Source: Protula sp. h YS-2021
Lineage: Eukaryota > Annelida > Polychaeta > Sabellida > Serpulidae
NCBI GenBank assembly: GCA_949752745.1
Contig: CATKHT010000031.1
Location: forward strand, 1 to 64,000
Direction of reading: 5' to 3'
Length of the DNA: 64,000 bases
Part shown: piece by piece, positions 9,901-20,625 of the stretch
Numbering within the stretch: the first letter of the stretch is position 1
Layout: each line of letters begins with the position of its first letter
Translations under genes and position numbers: made by a program
Notes under the pieces: generated by a model
Databases searched by the model: none
Told to the model about the DNA's origin: nothing
The model's input: the letters and a program-made list of their open reading frames with translations, nothing else

Positions 9901-12900
9901 TAGGATGGTCAGTTGTCGGAGCGACGAATGCAGCAAAATGTGGCGACAATTCTGTGATCTCGCATCGAGTAGTTTCTGTTGAAACGGTTTTTGAAAACAA
10001 GTCAAAGAATTCTCTACTGAACATGCCCGCTTTCGTAAAAACCTTTAAAACTGCAGAAAAAATGAATCCAGACGATTTCGCAAATCTAGCTAGCCTTGAC
10101 TTGATGGGGCTAGAAAACACCACGGAAAAACGATCAATAGAAGATGCACGTTTCATCGACCAGTTGGAAAACGGAATCACCAAAATAGAAAATGGACATT
10201 ACGAAATGCCATTGCCATTACGACAGCCTGATATCAAGATCAAAAACAATAAAGAAATGGCTCTATCGAGACTGAAACAGTTGCAACGAAGAATGCATCG
10301 AGATCCAAAATATCGAAGTGACTACACAAGATTTATGACCGACATGATTAGTCAAGGCCACGCAGAAGAAGCGCCGACAAACTTTACCAATGGTAGAGTT
10401 TCATACTTACCGCATCATGGTGTTTATCACCCGAAGAAACCAAATAAAATTCGCGTTGTTTTCGACTGTAGCGCGAAGTTCGATGGCGTTAGTGTGAACG
10501 ATCTTCTGCTACCAGGTCCCGATCAAATCAACGATCTTATTGGTGTACTTCAGAGATTTCGAAAAAAGAAAGTAGCTGTCAGTTGTGATATAGAACAAAT
10601 GTTCTATCAGTTTTACGTAGACGAACACTATCGCGACCTGTTTCGTTTTATGTGGTGGAAGAATGGAGATATTGACACAGACCCGATTGAATACAGAATG
10701 ACCGTTCATGTGTTTGGTGCTGTGTCCTCACCAGGGTGCGCTAATTATGGCCTAAAGCGTGCTGCTGACGATGGCGAAGATGAATTTGGAAAGGATGCTG
10801 CGGATTTTGTCCGAACCAACTTCTATGTAGACGATGGCCTGTCTTCCGTAGCGACGGTGTCAGACGCAATTCAGCTGGTAAATAACACTAAAAAACTGTG
10901 TTCCAAAGCTGGTTTAAGACTTCACAAATTTGCATCGAACTCAAAGGAAGTAGTTGAATCATTGCCACCTGAAGATCGAGTGAAGTGTCTAGAAGAGATT
11001 GAGCTTCACGACAGTGCTATAGAAAGGGTCTTGGGAATAGAATGGCAAATCAACTCAGACACCTTCAAGTTTAAAGTAAACCTTCGCGAACGACTTCCAA
11101 CACGAAGAGGGATTCTTTCAACTGTAAGTCAGTTGTTTGATCCCCTTGGTTTTCTATCGCCTGTGATTCTAGTAGGACGCAGAATACTTCAGGATATATG
11201 TCAACAACGCTTTGACTGGGATGAACCCCTTCCCGGAGACATTATCCGACGATGGGAAAAATGGAAACATGACTTGTTCGAGATCGAAACACTCCGACTA
11301 CCGAGATGCGTTCAGCCCAAGGACTTCCACAACATAGTGTCAGTGCAATTACACAACTTCTGTGATGCGAGTACTCTTGGATATGGATTATGTTCATACC
11401 TGCGATTGGTCGATTCATCCGGTAGCGTTCATTGCACTCTACTGATGGCGAAATCAAGAGTTGCACCGCTAAAGATTTTAACGATACCCAGACTGGAGCT
11501 TTGTGCAGCTCTTTTAGCTGTAAAGATCAGCAGCTTTCTTCAAAAAGAATTGAAATACGACAAGTTAGAAGAACATTTCTGGTGTGACAGTGAAGTTGTT
11601 CTCGCATACATTTCGAGTGAAGCCAAGCGATTCAACGTTTTTGTTGCCAACCGCGTACAACAAATACGAAATCACACGACACCCGATCAATGGCACTACG
11701 TTCAATCGAGCAAGAATCCCGCGGATTTTGCCTCACGAGGTCTAACTGCAAGTAATCTCGTGCAGAAAAAAACATGGTTTGACGGTCCGGAATTTCTGTG
11801 GGAGAACGAAGTTAATTTCCATAGTAGAAATCCTGTTGATATAACCGACGACGACGAAGTGAAAAAGAAGCAAACATTCGCAACCACCACAAAAAATGTT
11901 GGCGTGTTCGATATTAGTCGATTCGAATGTTTCTCAAAGTGGTCGAACTTGAAAAGAGCAATTGCAAATTGTCTTCGGTACAAAGAAAAACTTCTGTCGC
12001 AAGTTCGCACCAAGACTTGTCAAGCCGACAGTCAACCCATAACTAATGTCATGATAGACGTGCAACGATTGCAAGAGGCAGAACACGAAATTATAAAAGC
12101 TGTACAGGCAACAGCCTTTGCTGAAGAACTTTCGAGTGTTGATGATTTCAAATCTACGAAGAAACGACTGAAACGATCAAGTCCTCTGTACAAATTAGAT
12201 CCAATCCTGGGTGAAACCAAGACACTGCGGATAGGAGGCCGACTTGGTAAAGCCGACATAGCCGAAGAACTGAGACATCCACTGATTTTACCAAGAAACA
12301 GCCACGTATCAAAGCTAATCGCAAAACATTACCACGAACAATCACATCACCAAGGACGAGGAATAACAATGAATTTGATTCGTCAGGCTGGATATTGGAT
12401 TGTCGGATGCAAGCAAATCATTGCCTCGTTGATCAACAAGTGCGTCACTTGTAGAAAGTTCCGAGGCTATCTCGAATTTCAGAAGATGGCAAATCTACCA
12501 GAAGACAGAGCAGAAATGGCAGAACCGTTTACATATGCAGCAGTTGACCTATTTGGACCATTCTTGATTAAGGAAGGCCGAAAGGAAATGAAGAGATACG
12601 GCGTGTTATTTACGTGCTTAAGCTGCAGAGCTGTACACGTAGAAACGGCTAATTCCCTCAGCACTGACTCATTCATAAATGCATTACGACGCATGATTGC
12701 CATCCGAGGTCCAATACGGCAGCTGAGGAGTGACCAAGGCACAAATTTTGTAGGCACGAAATCCGAGTTTGAAAGGGAATATCGGCAAATGAACCATGGG
12801 AGGATATCAGACTTTCTGATCGGCCAAAGCTGCGATTACGTGAAATTCAAGATGAATCCCCCATCAGCGTCGCACATGGGAGGTATTTGGGAAAGACAAA

Positions 12901-13481
12901 TACGGAGTATACGCAATGTTTTGTCCGTTCTACTAGCTGAATCCGGAACGCAGTTAGACGACGAATCGCTTCGTACGTTCCTCTCTGAATCAGCCAACAT
13001 TGTGAATTCGCGGCCACTGTCAACTGAAAACTCAGTCGATCCCACAAGCCCAGTTCCACTGACACCAAACCACATCCTGACAAAGAAAAGTCACGTGGTA
13101 TTACCCCCGCCTGGCAATTTTGTGAAAGAAGATGTATATTTGAGAAAGAAATGGAAACGTGTGCAATATTTGCTCAACGTCTTTTGGTCCAGATTCAGAA
13201 CTGAATATCTCAACAACCTACAAGCACGAAATAAATGGTTCCATGCGAAGCGCAATGTACAGATAGGGGACGTCGTCTTACTGAAAAATGAAGACACGCA
13301 GCGAAATAACTGGCCACTTGCGATCGTAGACGACGTTTACCCGTCTACTGATGGTTTAGTTCGCAAAGTTAAACTTCGGATGGCCGACCCTGATCTTGAT
13401 CGAAACGGCAAGAGAACAAAAATGCCTACGTATTTGGATCGACCTGTGCATAAATGTGTTGTGTTACTTGAATCCCAGTGA
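6948..13481 (+). CDS. BEL/Pao Gag-Pol polyprotein
   Basis: 2177 aa from ATG 6948 (MSDQKTEESV) to TGA 13479. The open frame extends a little upstream only through a TTG codon, so this ATG is the likely start. In order: coiled-coil Gag region (about 40-250) and low-complexity Ser/Thr/Pro stretch; DUF1759-type capsid region from about 457 (FSGDPLEFPGW); zinc-knuckle-like Cys/His clusters near 710-765 (CIFCKNAHDMDEC, CYGCLELNH); A17-type aspartic protease near 850 (LDVQSDASYV); reverse transcriptase with SCDIEQMF (about 1213) and FYVDD (about 1292); Pao RNase H from about 1470 (FCDASTLGYG); integrase H2C2 finger near 1790; integrase core with D at about 1864 and 1928 and the E in HMGGIWER near 1982; C-terminal DUF5641-like domain. 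It would make cytoplasmic virus-like particles, copy its RNA and integrate the cDNA. No stop or frameshift was seen. The protease motif is DVQ where DTG/DSG is classical. Confidence 0.97.
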   Translation: MSDQKTEESVRSVEVRPVVEHIPGTKMEPEMEPQPESIPHEDIQPKIDILPERRQRTITEKGLEYQIEMRKKGVRSAISQWQKQTEKVEDLMADCNDPEILKQSRQELVFLMEAIETAVKTLEEIYPEVQEEIFFIKIQNENKRLRVELNQKLKFLMESASRSRVSSRSSRKKPKSILSTRSTKSLIIEEKAKAEEIKIRLKFNQAEEEAEMRKIEAERKAQNLEMMRELQISEAKLKILQEEQDLGVKPDDFEYLIDEQDSDTKVKEYLDSVRNPQSTFIVASDSSKTAAAPLTQSIPITTGSGVSERTRTLETWETMPNPITPYSATAIPEQHAPGTDVHFPISTFELQTGARPAVPLSVDSPVFHSRRPLIPTEGYPHASLVATSTTPTDTYFMTTARIAAPTITRSVTSLPEQQTRLSTTTQSTRAPSAAIDSEQQHTLQSWSHELADQMYLSRFPIPEPAVFSGDPLEFPGWKSSFETLIENRKIPGTERIHYLKRYVSGKAKECVEGYFLLSTEESYLQAKQRLEKRFGDPFVVGRAFREKLDSWKKVETYDGESLRAFADYLMQCEVAMCTISSLQALNDDREIQRLQEKLPMWLATKWQTRAYEYQSIYGRFPNFSVFVEFVVKHAEIVCNPATKITNPKRTKQSTARTFSTAAKADPETMKPEKSSIKVQPTKQITNSTQKNTHEKKTERSAKKEITTQKLCIFCKNAHDMDECEQFLLLPLAERQEFGKKTGMCYGCLELNHMNKNYQNRRKCRECHKNHPTVFHEFYAERNRNAKPTKNDTISDDIAETISKTSNEPDSAAQVVSFCSSELNGNKTTMIVPVYVSHDENSKKEALVYAVLDVQSDASYVTEDLCEKLGADGPKTRLLLSTMTSSNTQTEVKRITGLKIRGFDSAKSIILKKVYTRNEIPVNISHIPSSETAERWPHLRKVANEMMPKVNIEVGLLIGSDCMPALVPREVVTGNDNEPYALRTVLGWSVVGATNAAKCGDNSVISHRVVSVETVFENKSKNSLLNMPAFVKTFKTAEKMNPDDFANLASLDLMGLENTTEKRSIEDARFIDQLENGITKIENGHYEMPLPLRQPDIKIKNNKEMALSRLKQLQRRMHRDPKYRSDYTRFMTDMISQGHAEEAPTNFTNGRVSYLPHHGVYHPKKPNKIRVVFDCSAKFDGVSVNDLLLPGPDQINDLIGVLQRFRKKKVAVSCDIEQMFYQFYVDEHYRDLFRFMWWKNGDIDTDPIEYRMTVHVFGAVSSPGCANYGLKRAADDGEDEFGKDAADFVRTNFYVDDGLSSVATVSDAIQLVNNTKKLCSKAGLRLHKFASNSKEVVESLPPEDRVKCLEEIELHDSAIERVLGIEWQINSDTFKFKVNLRERLPTRRGILSTVSQLFDPLGFLSPVILVGRRILQDICQQRFDWDEPLPGDIIRRWEKWKHDLFEIETLRLPRCVQPKDFHNIVSVQLHNFCDASTLGYGLCSYLRLVDSSGSVHCTLLMAKSRVAPLKILTIPRLELCAALLAVKISSFLQKELKYDKLEEHFWCDSEVVLAYISSEAKRFNVFVANRVQQIRNHTTPDQWHYVQSSKNPADFASRGLTASNLVQKKTWFDGPEFLWENEVNFHSRNPVDITDDDEVKKKQTFATTTKNVGVFDISRFECFSKWSNLKRAIANCLRYKEKLLSQVRTKTCQADSQPITNVMIDVQRLQEAEHEIIKAVQATAFAEELSSVDDFKSTKKRLKRSSPLYKLDPILGETKTLRIGGRLGKADIAEELRHPLILPRNSHVSKLIAKHYHEQSHHQGRGITMNLIRQAGYWIVGCKQIIASLINKCVTCRKFRGYLEFQKMANLPEDRAEMAEPFTYAAVDLFGPFLIKEGRKEMKRYGVLFTCLSCRAVHVETANSLSTDSFINALRRMIAIRGPIRQLRSDQGTNFVGTKSEFEREYRQMNHGRISDFLIGQSCDYVKFKMNPPSASHMGGIWERQIRSIRNVLSVLLAESGTQLDDESLRTFLSESANIVNSRPLSTENSVDPTSPVPLTPNHILTKKSHVVLPPPGNFVKEDVYLRKKWKRVQYLLNVFWSRFRTEYLNNLQARNKWFHAKRNVQIGDVVLLKNEDTQRNNWPLAIVDDVYPSTDGLVRKVKLRMADPDLDRNGKRTKMPTYLDRPVHKCVVLLESQ

Positions 13482-13710
13482 CCAAGGGATTCCCCACCGA
13501 GAAGCCATATAGATATTATGTATGAACTCTGCTATACACGAACTGAATTTGTTAGCATTTGCCAGTCGTGTTCGACAGTTCTACTTTGCATCGTCCTTCC
13601 GTCAACCCGCATTCAGTCTCCGCGACGCACACGAAAGATAATGACAAAGTCGTCGACCCCGATTGTGACATAACTTATCCCGAATGTGACATGTAAAAAA
13701 TAAAAGTTTG

Positions 13711-13755
<45 letters not shown>

Positions 13756-13916
13756 CACAAAGTCGAATTTCTCTAAGTTCAGTGCACATCATGCTGATCA
13801 CATGTACTTGGGAAGTCACATGTACTTGCCGCAACTTGGGAAGTCTGTATAGTGTAAGTACGATCATAAAAACTAATAGTAGTAAAATTTCCAGAAAGGG
13901 AAATTTTGGGGAGCCA
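13482..13916 (+). other. BEL 3' untranslated region with (TA)n and polypurine stretch
   Basis: No gene. A TA dinucleotide array lies at about 13716-13755. The purine-rich GGGGAG near 13906 just upstream of the 3' LTR is a candidate polypurine tract for plus-strand priming. Confidence 0.6.
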
Positions 13917-14477
13917 TGTTACTAATCCAGATGCATTCGCGGGTTTTTTGTCATGTGATCGGTCTCGACCAATCAGAGCCCAGGATTGTAGTCGACGCCA
14001 TATTGTTTGAAAAGAAAGACGAAATGTGAAAATTTGTTAAACTTTGATTGAAATTAGGATAAATATGGGGCAAAGAGGTGAGTATTATATTTCTTATTGT
14101 GAAGTAACATCCATAGATCATAATGGGTTATAATTTGTAACAGTTCCCTTGTTGGTTCATACAAAACTAAACTTTGAAGTTTGCGAAGTCAAGTCACTCA
14201 AAGATGTCGGAAGATTGTGTTTAATTTTAAGTAAAACGCTGTAATCATAAGTGTCGAAAAATATGTTTCCAGTAAGGGGACATACGTTTAAGCATAGTTG
14301 CACATCGATCGTTTCGTATATTTTTCAGTTTTTCACGGTGTAATCAGGCGAATCACTGAAGGTAACAGTACTACAGATGTGAAATTTGTCGAAACCGAAA
14401 ACAGCGAATAAAACGGATTTACCTCGATTTATGCCTCTTTTCATCAGTTGTACACTCCAGCCCTGCCGACCCCAACA
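13917..14477 (+). repeat. 3' LTR of BEL/Pao element
   Basis: 561 bp, colinear with 5412-5972 and apparently identical except for one base. It is followed directly by the target duplication ACTAT (14478-14482). Confidence 0.97.
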
Positions 14478-14640
14478 ACTATAGTCTTGTATCCATGCAG
14501 AAATATATCATAGTTTTGTTTCTATGTAGAAATATGCATGTATGTTTGTCATTTTTCTATTTTTCGAAAGCAATTCAACTATCTAGTTGCAAGTTTCGAT
14601 AAATAAATTATCTATCTATCTATCTATCTATCTATCAAGT
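14478..14640 (+). other. Probable LINE 3' tail with (ATCT)n
   Basis: After the BEL target duplication the sequence runs about 120 bp to GATAAATAAATT and then seven copies of ATCT (about 14609-14636). Many LINEs end in short tandem tails. Together with the RT fragment before the BEL insertion, this is best read as the 3' end of the LINE at 4330, with BEL inserted in its 3' UTR. This is inference. Confidence 0.45.
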
Positions 14641-16030
14641 CAACTGCGCTCGCTCTGAGGCACCCCTGTGGCTACTTTATGCGTGAATCAACGACCCATA
14701 AGTTTTTATTGGCATTTACTAAAGGCCCTCAAAGTACAACGGTAATGATATACAACTTCTGTGTTACGCTTTCTTTAAAAGAAAATAATACGGAAATAAC
14801 CCCATCTCCCGCAATAATTATTGACATTTGTTTGTATACAGGGAGTATACTTTATTACGTGAAAGAGAAACAATAATTTTTGCAATTTTCCACCAAAAAA
14901 CTTTTGAATTCATATTTCAAAAGAATGTAAAAAATAAAACGTCAAATATTGTGGGTATACAAAATAAATTTATACCTAACTTTGCATTCATCAAGTATTT
15001 TAGTATATATTTTACAAATAAACTATGACCCCTTTATTTAAATTTTTGGTCATCTGACTTTGGTCATGTGACATTTAAAGGCCAGAATGTAAACAAACAT
15101 TTGACAGGTGGGTGCGGAAGCTAATTTTTCTGCACTTTTATGAACAAATAAAAAATATACAGCTCACTAAAAATTGTGCCTGTTTTGCAAAAAGGACATT
15201 TTATGCATGAACTTTCAGTAAATGTTTGAATTATTGGGACTGGTATGCAGGATTCGTGCCTCAGAACACATGAAGTTGACTCCTATTAGTGGAACAATCG
15301 AAGGCTTCGTAGCTCTGACAGAGAGATATACGATGTTATACAAGTCAGAGCTACTCTCCCTCGTAGGAAGAAACGTCCAGTGGTGGATATTTGTTATTGA
15401 CAGAAAGTATCCAATAATATGTGATATAAACAATTCAAGCAGTTTTCTTGGTTTTAGTAATCTACTGGATAAGGTAAGATTTTAATCCAGAATAAAGCAC
15501 ACACAAAAGGGGGGGGGGGGGGGGGGTGTCAGATTACCTACCGTACATTCCGCGAAACCTCACTTATCGCTCATTCTAAAACGCACTGTCAACACAAGTC
15601 AAGAAAGGCTATATCGAAATCTTATCTTACGCACACCTTTACATTATATTACACAGCTATATTATGCCTATTTTATACATTCAAATCAGCACATCCTTCC
15701 GTGCGTTTACGTGTGGGCAATAACTGGGTCTGGCGTTTATCTGTGGCCGTTGTCCCGTAAATTTTGCCTGCTATAAAAACGTCCTTTTTTTGTTTACAAA
15801 CAAAAACACAACTTTTTTACAAAATGGAAATTTTACGATTTCGTTTGTTTACTTTCTAATATTTACTCAGTAGATGGCAGTAAAGTCTTTTTTATATATC
15901 TTTCAAAATATGACATTCCGTTTCAAACATTATTTATACTGAAAAGTGCAGCTTGATCTGACTGATCTTATCACCCCAGTAGAGGTGCTATCCGTCATCC
16001 GTATGTTGGTGTGAACCCATGTACACAAAT
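14641..16030. other. Gene-free AT-rich stretch
   Basis: No recognisable gene. It has a G homopolymer near 15511-15528. The two overlapping open frames at 15215-15485, one on each strand, show no known domain and no splice context. Confidence 0.4.
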
Positions 16031-17300
16031 AAAATGCCTTTGTCCAAAATTTGTCGAAAAGTTGTCGAACTGACAAGAAACTGACCGATTTGCCTTGTGT
16101 ATTTGACAATGCCCAGTTCAACGAATTCCAATAAAAAATTTGTCAACAGTATGGAATGCCGTTTTAACATTTAATGCTTATTTTTGATATCAAAATATAA
16201 TTAAACATATCAATAACTCAATATATCTTATTAATTTATATCTTGTTATCGAAAATTGAATTTTAGATGGCAAAAATTTCATTTTGAGATGAAAAATGTC
16301 AATTTTACAAAATTTAAAAATCTTAAGGGGGACAGACATTTGTATGAATATTAACGAATCCGCAATTAATTTTGGAGATGAAAATTTAAATTATTGATAT
16401 CAATAATAACGACACAATTTTGAGCTCAATAATTGCTTCTTTTTTGTATAACAAGATTAAAAGAAAGATTCTGTTAACACAGACCAGTCATTATTTTCTT
16501 TAGAGATGTGTGCTACTGGATTTTTTATATAAAAAATAGTCTGATATTTTGATATCAAAGGTTATTTTTTGAGATTAGAAACTTATTTGCAGATTTCAAA
16601 ATATAAATTTAAAAAGTATCATTCTGAAATAATGATATCTGAAATAAATTCCTGATATCAATAAAAAGAAAAAAAATTACTTAGCACAAAATTGATATTT
16701 TGCTATCAAATACATCATTTCTACTATCAAGAATAGAATTTTGGATCTCTAAAAGTCAATTTTAAGGGACCATTATATTATTTTTGATATCAATAAGTAT
16801 TTCTTGATATCCCTAAGATCAAAAATGCATTTAGATATATCAAAAATATAATTACAGATAGCAGAATTTAATTCTTGCCACCAAAATATAATTTTTTTTT
16901 AGATGAAAAATCAATGCTTGATATCAAAAATAATTTTTTGAGATAAACAATTAATTCTTATATCACTAATTCCTTAATAAATGTTAAAATGGCATTCCAC
17001 ATCAACAGTTTGTCTTAAATTTGTCAATAATCCGTCATTTTACAGCTAATAATTTGTCAATAGTTTGTCAGAAACTCGTCATTTCGAACTTGTCAATTTG
17101 TCACAAGTTCGTGAAAACTTGGTTGACGACCCTAGACTGGTAAATCTGACGATGCCAAACTCAACAATGTAAATTTGTCAAAAATTTGTCTTTATCACTG
17201 GCTTGCCATTTTATTGTCATATATTTGTCAAATTCTAATTTGCAGTTTGTTAATATCTTGTCATAAATTCGTCAAAATATCTTTGACAAGTGATTGACGA
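16031..17300. repeat. TTTGTCAA-rich repeat region
   Basis: Both sides of the element at 16151-17001 are dense in TTGTCAA/TTTGTCA and CGTCATT strings. An approximate direct repeat (TTTGACAATGCCCAGTTCAAC near 16108; TCTGACGATGCCAAACTCAAC near 17145) suggests a degenerate repeat of roughly 190 bp that was split by that insertion. Confidence 0.5.
16151..17001. mobile_element. MITE-like element packed with TTGATATCAA palindromes
   Basis: Inverted ends: GGAATGCCGTTTTAACATTT at 16153 and its reverse complement with one mismatch ending at 16998. The direct repeat TCAACAGT flanks it at 16143-16150 and 17002-17009. An 8-bp duplication would suit hAT-like or related transposases. The interior of about 850 bp is AT-rich with no open frame and many copies of GATATC/TTGATATCAA and simple variants, so the strand can fold extensively. 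One and two unmatched bases lie between the repeat and the inverted ends, so exact borders are tentative. Confidence 0.6.
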
Positions 17301-17549
17301 ACTATCCCAATAAAGACTAGAGCGGCCAGTGCACACAAAACATAGGGGTACAGGCTTATGTTATACACTTTCGGTCGAGACCTACTTAGTTTCTTGTTTT
17401 TGTCAACAAAAACAAATGTCTCCCCGACTAAACCCATGATCTCCTCCCCCCCAAAAAAAAAATTCCCTTTTTTTTAATTACTGAAACAAAATATTCATTT
17501 CTGCAAATATAACCTTACTTCATTGTAAAAAACTCAAAATAAACCAAAC

Positions 17550-17815
17550 AGATGGTGGTCACTAAAACAGATATAAATGGGCGTCTTTTTTCATTCGAGT
17601 CTGGAAGGTGGTCACTAAAACGGGTTTTACTGAAGTCCTTCTCATCCAGATCTGAAGTTGGTCACTATAGTAGTTTTACTGTACGTTGCATTTTTATCCG
17701 GGTCTGAAAGTTGGTCAAGACAGGCAGGGTTTAACGTACGTCTTTTTGCCCGAATCTGGAAGGGGTCACGAAAAACGGGTCTTACTTTTTATCCAGGTCC
17801 TGAAGGTGGTCGGGA
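17550..17815. repeat. Degenerate minisatellite, about 50-55 bp
   Basis: The string GGTGGTCACTAAAACGGG and variants recur about five times (about 17553, 17607, 17655, 17711, 17762), each with a TCCAGGTCTGAAG-like segment. The spacing is about 50-56 bp. No coding function is apparent. Confidence 0.7.
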
Positions 17816-18540
17816 TTTTTTTTTTGCTAACCACACACCCTCCCCCCCCCCCCACACGCCAGCTATTTAATATATGTCCGACTATAAACACAACTCTAAC
17901 CCTTTTACCCAAGGCAACGGTAACGGTCTGTACCCTAAGTATTGTTATAGCCATGATAGACTACCTTGTCTTCGCACATTCCCATCGGCCAAATAGCACT
18001 AGAAAGGCATTCCTCATAAGTGCGCATCAGATGACGCACCTCAGTGGGAGAAGGGGGAAGGCATTTCGGTGCCAAAATGGTGAGCTGCTTCTCATGGCCC
18101 ACTTTAATAGCGAAAAATGCTTCTGCAAACAATGCCAATCGATACAAAATAGCTCCTATATATAGAACATCTTGGTAACCGAATCAAGTATGCGGCGAAA
18201 AAATCAATAGCTAGGCCTGCTTACACCTATAGCATTCCATGACCTCGTATATAACGACTCCACCATGCACCACAATTGACACTGACCCCTGACTTAGTGG
18301 TATGTTACGTAACAGCCGCAGATGAAAAACACACAAAAAGCTTAATTTCAGGCACTAACAAATATCAATGGACCGAGAGTAATGGTGTTATTGTTTTGAA
18401 GCTTTGAAGCTAAAGAATGCATGAACAATCGAGAATCTTCTGAAATCCCCAGCGTAGTTAACACCTATGTTGAGATAACAAAAGAGCCAAAAAATTGGGG
18501 AGGCGGGGTGGGGGGGGGGGGTGTTGACGTTATGCACCTT
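17816..18540. other. Gene-free stretch
   Basis: No recognisable gene or element. C homopolymers occur near 17841-17852 and a G-rich run near 18500-18521. Confidence 0.4.
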
Positions 18541-19150
18541 TCTTGATTTTCTACACGAGTTTAATAATGTTTAACCAAAACCGTGCGACTTATCCGAGGA
18601 ATAACTACATCAAATTTAAAGTCGATCCGACTTTCCGATGTCGAGATATTTTGCTTAACAACAGATATTTTTTTACCCGTCAAAAGCTGAAACAGTCGTC
18701 TGACTGAACCAAAGAATATCCATATAAAATTTTAAGTCGAAATGACTTTCCGTTATAGAGATATTATGCATACAAGATCTGGTTCTAAATAAACACATAT
18801 TTTACGCGATGACTTCACACGCGGCATTCGTTCGTTCTACTCGCGAACAAAATTTGAAATTTCTTTCGAACCTACCTAATTTTGGCCGATTTCAAAAATA
18901 ATGCAACATTGCACATCTACAATATATATATATATAAAATATATATTTTTGAAAGCCGTATTTTTTGACAGTCTTTGGCCGATTTCAAAAATAATACAGT
19001 CTTAGACACCCTCAATATACCTTCTAACGGTATGCCAAAGACAAAGCCTATAAGACAAAATACTTCGGAGATATAGCCCGGACACGAGGGTGCACGACAG
19101 CGGCAGACAGACGGAAGGACAGACAAGCTGAAACCCATATCCCCTCGTTA
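18541..19150. repeat. Degenerate repeat with CAGACAGACGG tail, pearl-like
   Basis: Two diverged units contain AAATTTAAAGTCGATCCGACTTTCCG (about 18610) and AAATTTTAAGTCGAAATGACTTTCCG-like (about 18727) strings. GGCCGATTTCAAAAATAAT is repeated at about 18882 and 18977, and a GACAGACGGAAGGACAGAC tetramer tract sits near 19107. Repeats followed by such a tract resemble the plan of the 2901-4055 element, but no inverted ends were found. Confidence 0.4.
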
Positions 19151-20040
19151 TACGGATGATCAGTCCGTGTCTTGTCAATAGGAAAACTCCTCGAAAAATT
19201 CTCGAAAAAGGTATGTTATGGGTGGCCGTCAGAAAACAATGTGTTATCTCAGTGAGGCATTCTTTGCGGAGCTACCCGTAAAAAAGGCCTAATATATAAA
19301 TATAGAAATCTTTATTATAAACCGAAAATATCATACAACAAGGATGTCCAAGGACATGACCCAGACGAGCTACCAAACAAGACAAGACTGTCAAGTGACA
19401 GTGGCCCAGTTGAGGATTCAGTCTTGTGCCTCTTGGAAAATGGTAAGACAGTCTGATCTGGTTGAATGTTTTTTTTATATTAAATTATGCTGAAATTATG
19501 AACATTTCTGAATATTTGTAATAAATGGGAAAAATGCAGACACAGAAATTTTACTCCAATTTGTTATTAAATTCAAACAGAAGTCAGATGTAAAAATTAA
19601 AATAAAGTCCTTTCCTTTTTTTACTTATCTTGGGCCTTGTTTCAAGTGAGTATAAAAATGTGCATATAGTTTTGGAACATCCTATCCAGAACACGGTACG
19701 ATATTTGTCAAATAAAAATATATATGTAAAAACGGGAATTTTTCTCCAATTTCATTTTGATTTCAAAGAGAAGTGGAACTCCAAAATTTAAATAACGTCC
19801 TTTCTTATATGCACTTATTTCGAGCCTATAGTTGCACACGATTATTTAAACGTGGATACAGCTTTTGGAAATTCCTATCCAGGGTGGTACTAGGTCGTTT
19901 AATTAAAAATCAATAAATGATCGGGTGAGGAATATCTAGACACTGGATAGTCTACCCTGACAGGCCTACTTCAAATGCACTGGTAAACTTCAAAGCGGAG
20001 GTTTCGTCAAAAATATGTGGACCCTTATTAATTCTAATTT
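19151..20040. other. Gene-free stretch
   Basis: No recognisable gene. Two diverged copies of a roughly 180-bp segment (AAAATGCAGACACAGAAATTTTACTCC near 19531; AAAACGGGAATTTTTCTCC near 19728, each followed by a TTTCAAAGAGAAGTGGAACTC-like string) suggest an old tandem duplication. Confidence 0.4.
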
Positions 20041-20420
20041 GAACCAGCAATTTTTTGGACCTCAGCGGTCAATGTCAAATTTAGGTCACGACGATTATCT
20101 CGAAAACGATCAGAGATTGAGCGATTTTGAGCTTATTTTCAAACCCTTGGGCTCAAAATACCGTTACATAAGAAATGCTCGGTGACCTTGACGTTTTCGG
20201 TCACGGTCAAGGTCAAAAACTGGAAGTTGACTATTATCTCAAACACGGTTAGAGATAGAGCGAGTTTGACCTCATTTTTTACCCTTTGAGCTTAACAACG
20301 TTTACCTTAAATTGCTGGGTCACGGTCAAGGTCAAAAACCAGAAGCTCACTTTTATCTCGAACAGGGTTATAGACAGAGGGATTTTGAGCCCGTTGGACG
20401 AAAGCGATGATAAAGAAGGG
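20041..20420. repeat. GGTCAAGGTCAA degenerate tandem repeat, about 118 bp
   Basis: Three diverged units carry TTATCTCGAAAAC / TTATCTCAAACAC / TTATCTCGAACAG followed by GATTGAGCGA-like strings. CACGGTCAAGGTCAAAAAC occurs near 20202 and again near 20319. Repeats of this type are abundant in mollusc genomes. Confidence 0.6.
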
Positions 20421-20539
20421 GTACTGCTTGACTTTTAGGTTTTTGGTCATAATGTAAAGCAAATATTTTCTTTGGTGGTTTTTGCAAGTGGGCCAATTCC
20501 GCTATGTAGCGGATTCTTTCTTGTTTTAAATAAATTGTT

Positions 20540-20625
20540 TTTTTGTCTGTTTGGTGTTTAATGTTTGTTTGGTGTTTAACGTCCCATTCACCAACTAGGG
20601 TGAGTATATCAGGATGCACCTGCTA
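20540..20625. repeat. Fragment of mollusc GTTTAACGTCC repeat
   Basis: TTGTTTGGTGTTTAACGTCC followed by ATTCACCAACTAGGGTG and a CAGGATGCACCTGC string resembles a dispersed repeat I associate with bivalve genomes. It supports a molluscan source. I did not find its full borders. Confidence 0.4.

Larger units (their letters stand above)
5412..14477 (+). mobile_element. Complete BEL/Pao LTR retrotransposon
   Basis: The 9.07-kb element is bounded by 561-bp LTRs and a 5-bp duplication (ACTAT). It holds a 975-bp leader (5973-6947), one long gag-pol open frame (6948-13481) and a 3' untranslated region with a TA microsatellite. One LTR difference, an intact polyprotein and an exact target duplication together indicate a recent insertion. 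It lies in what looks like the 3' untranslated region of the LINE at 4330. Confidence 0.97.

Noticed and set aside
15215..15485. Pair of opposing frames of 72 and 87 codons
   Set aside because: Codon-like but without splice signals or recognised domain; kept out of the gene list.
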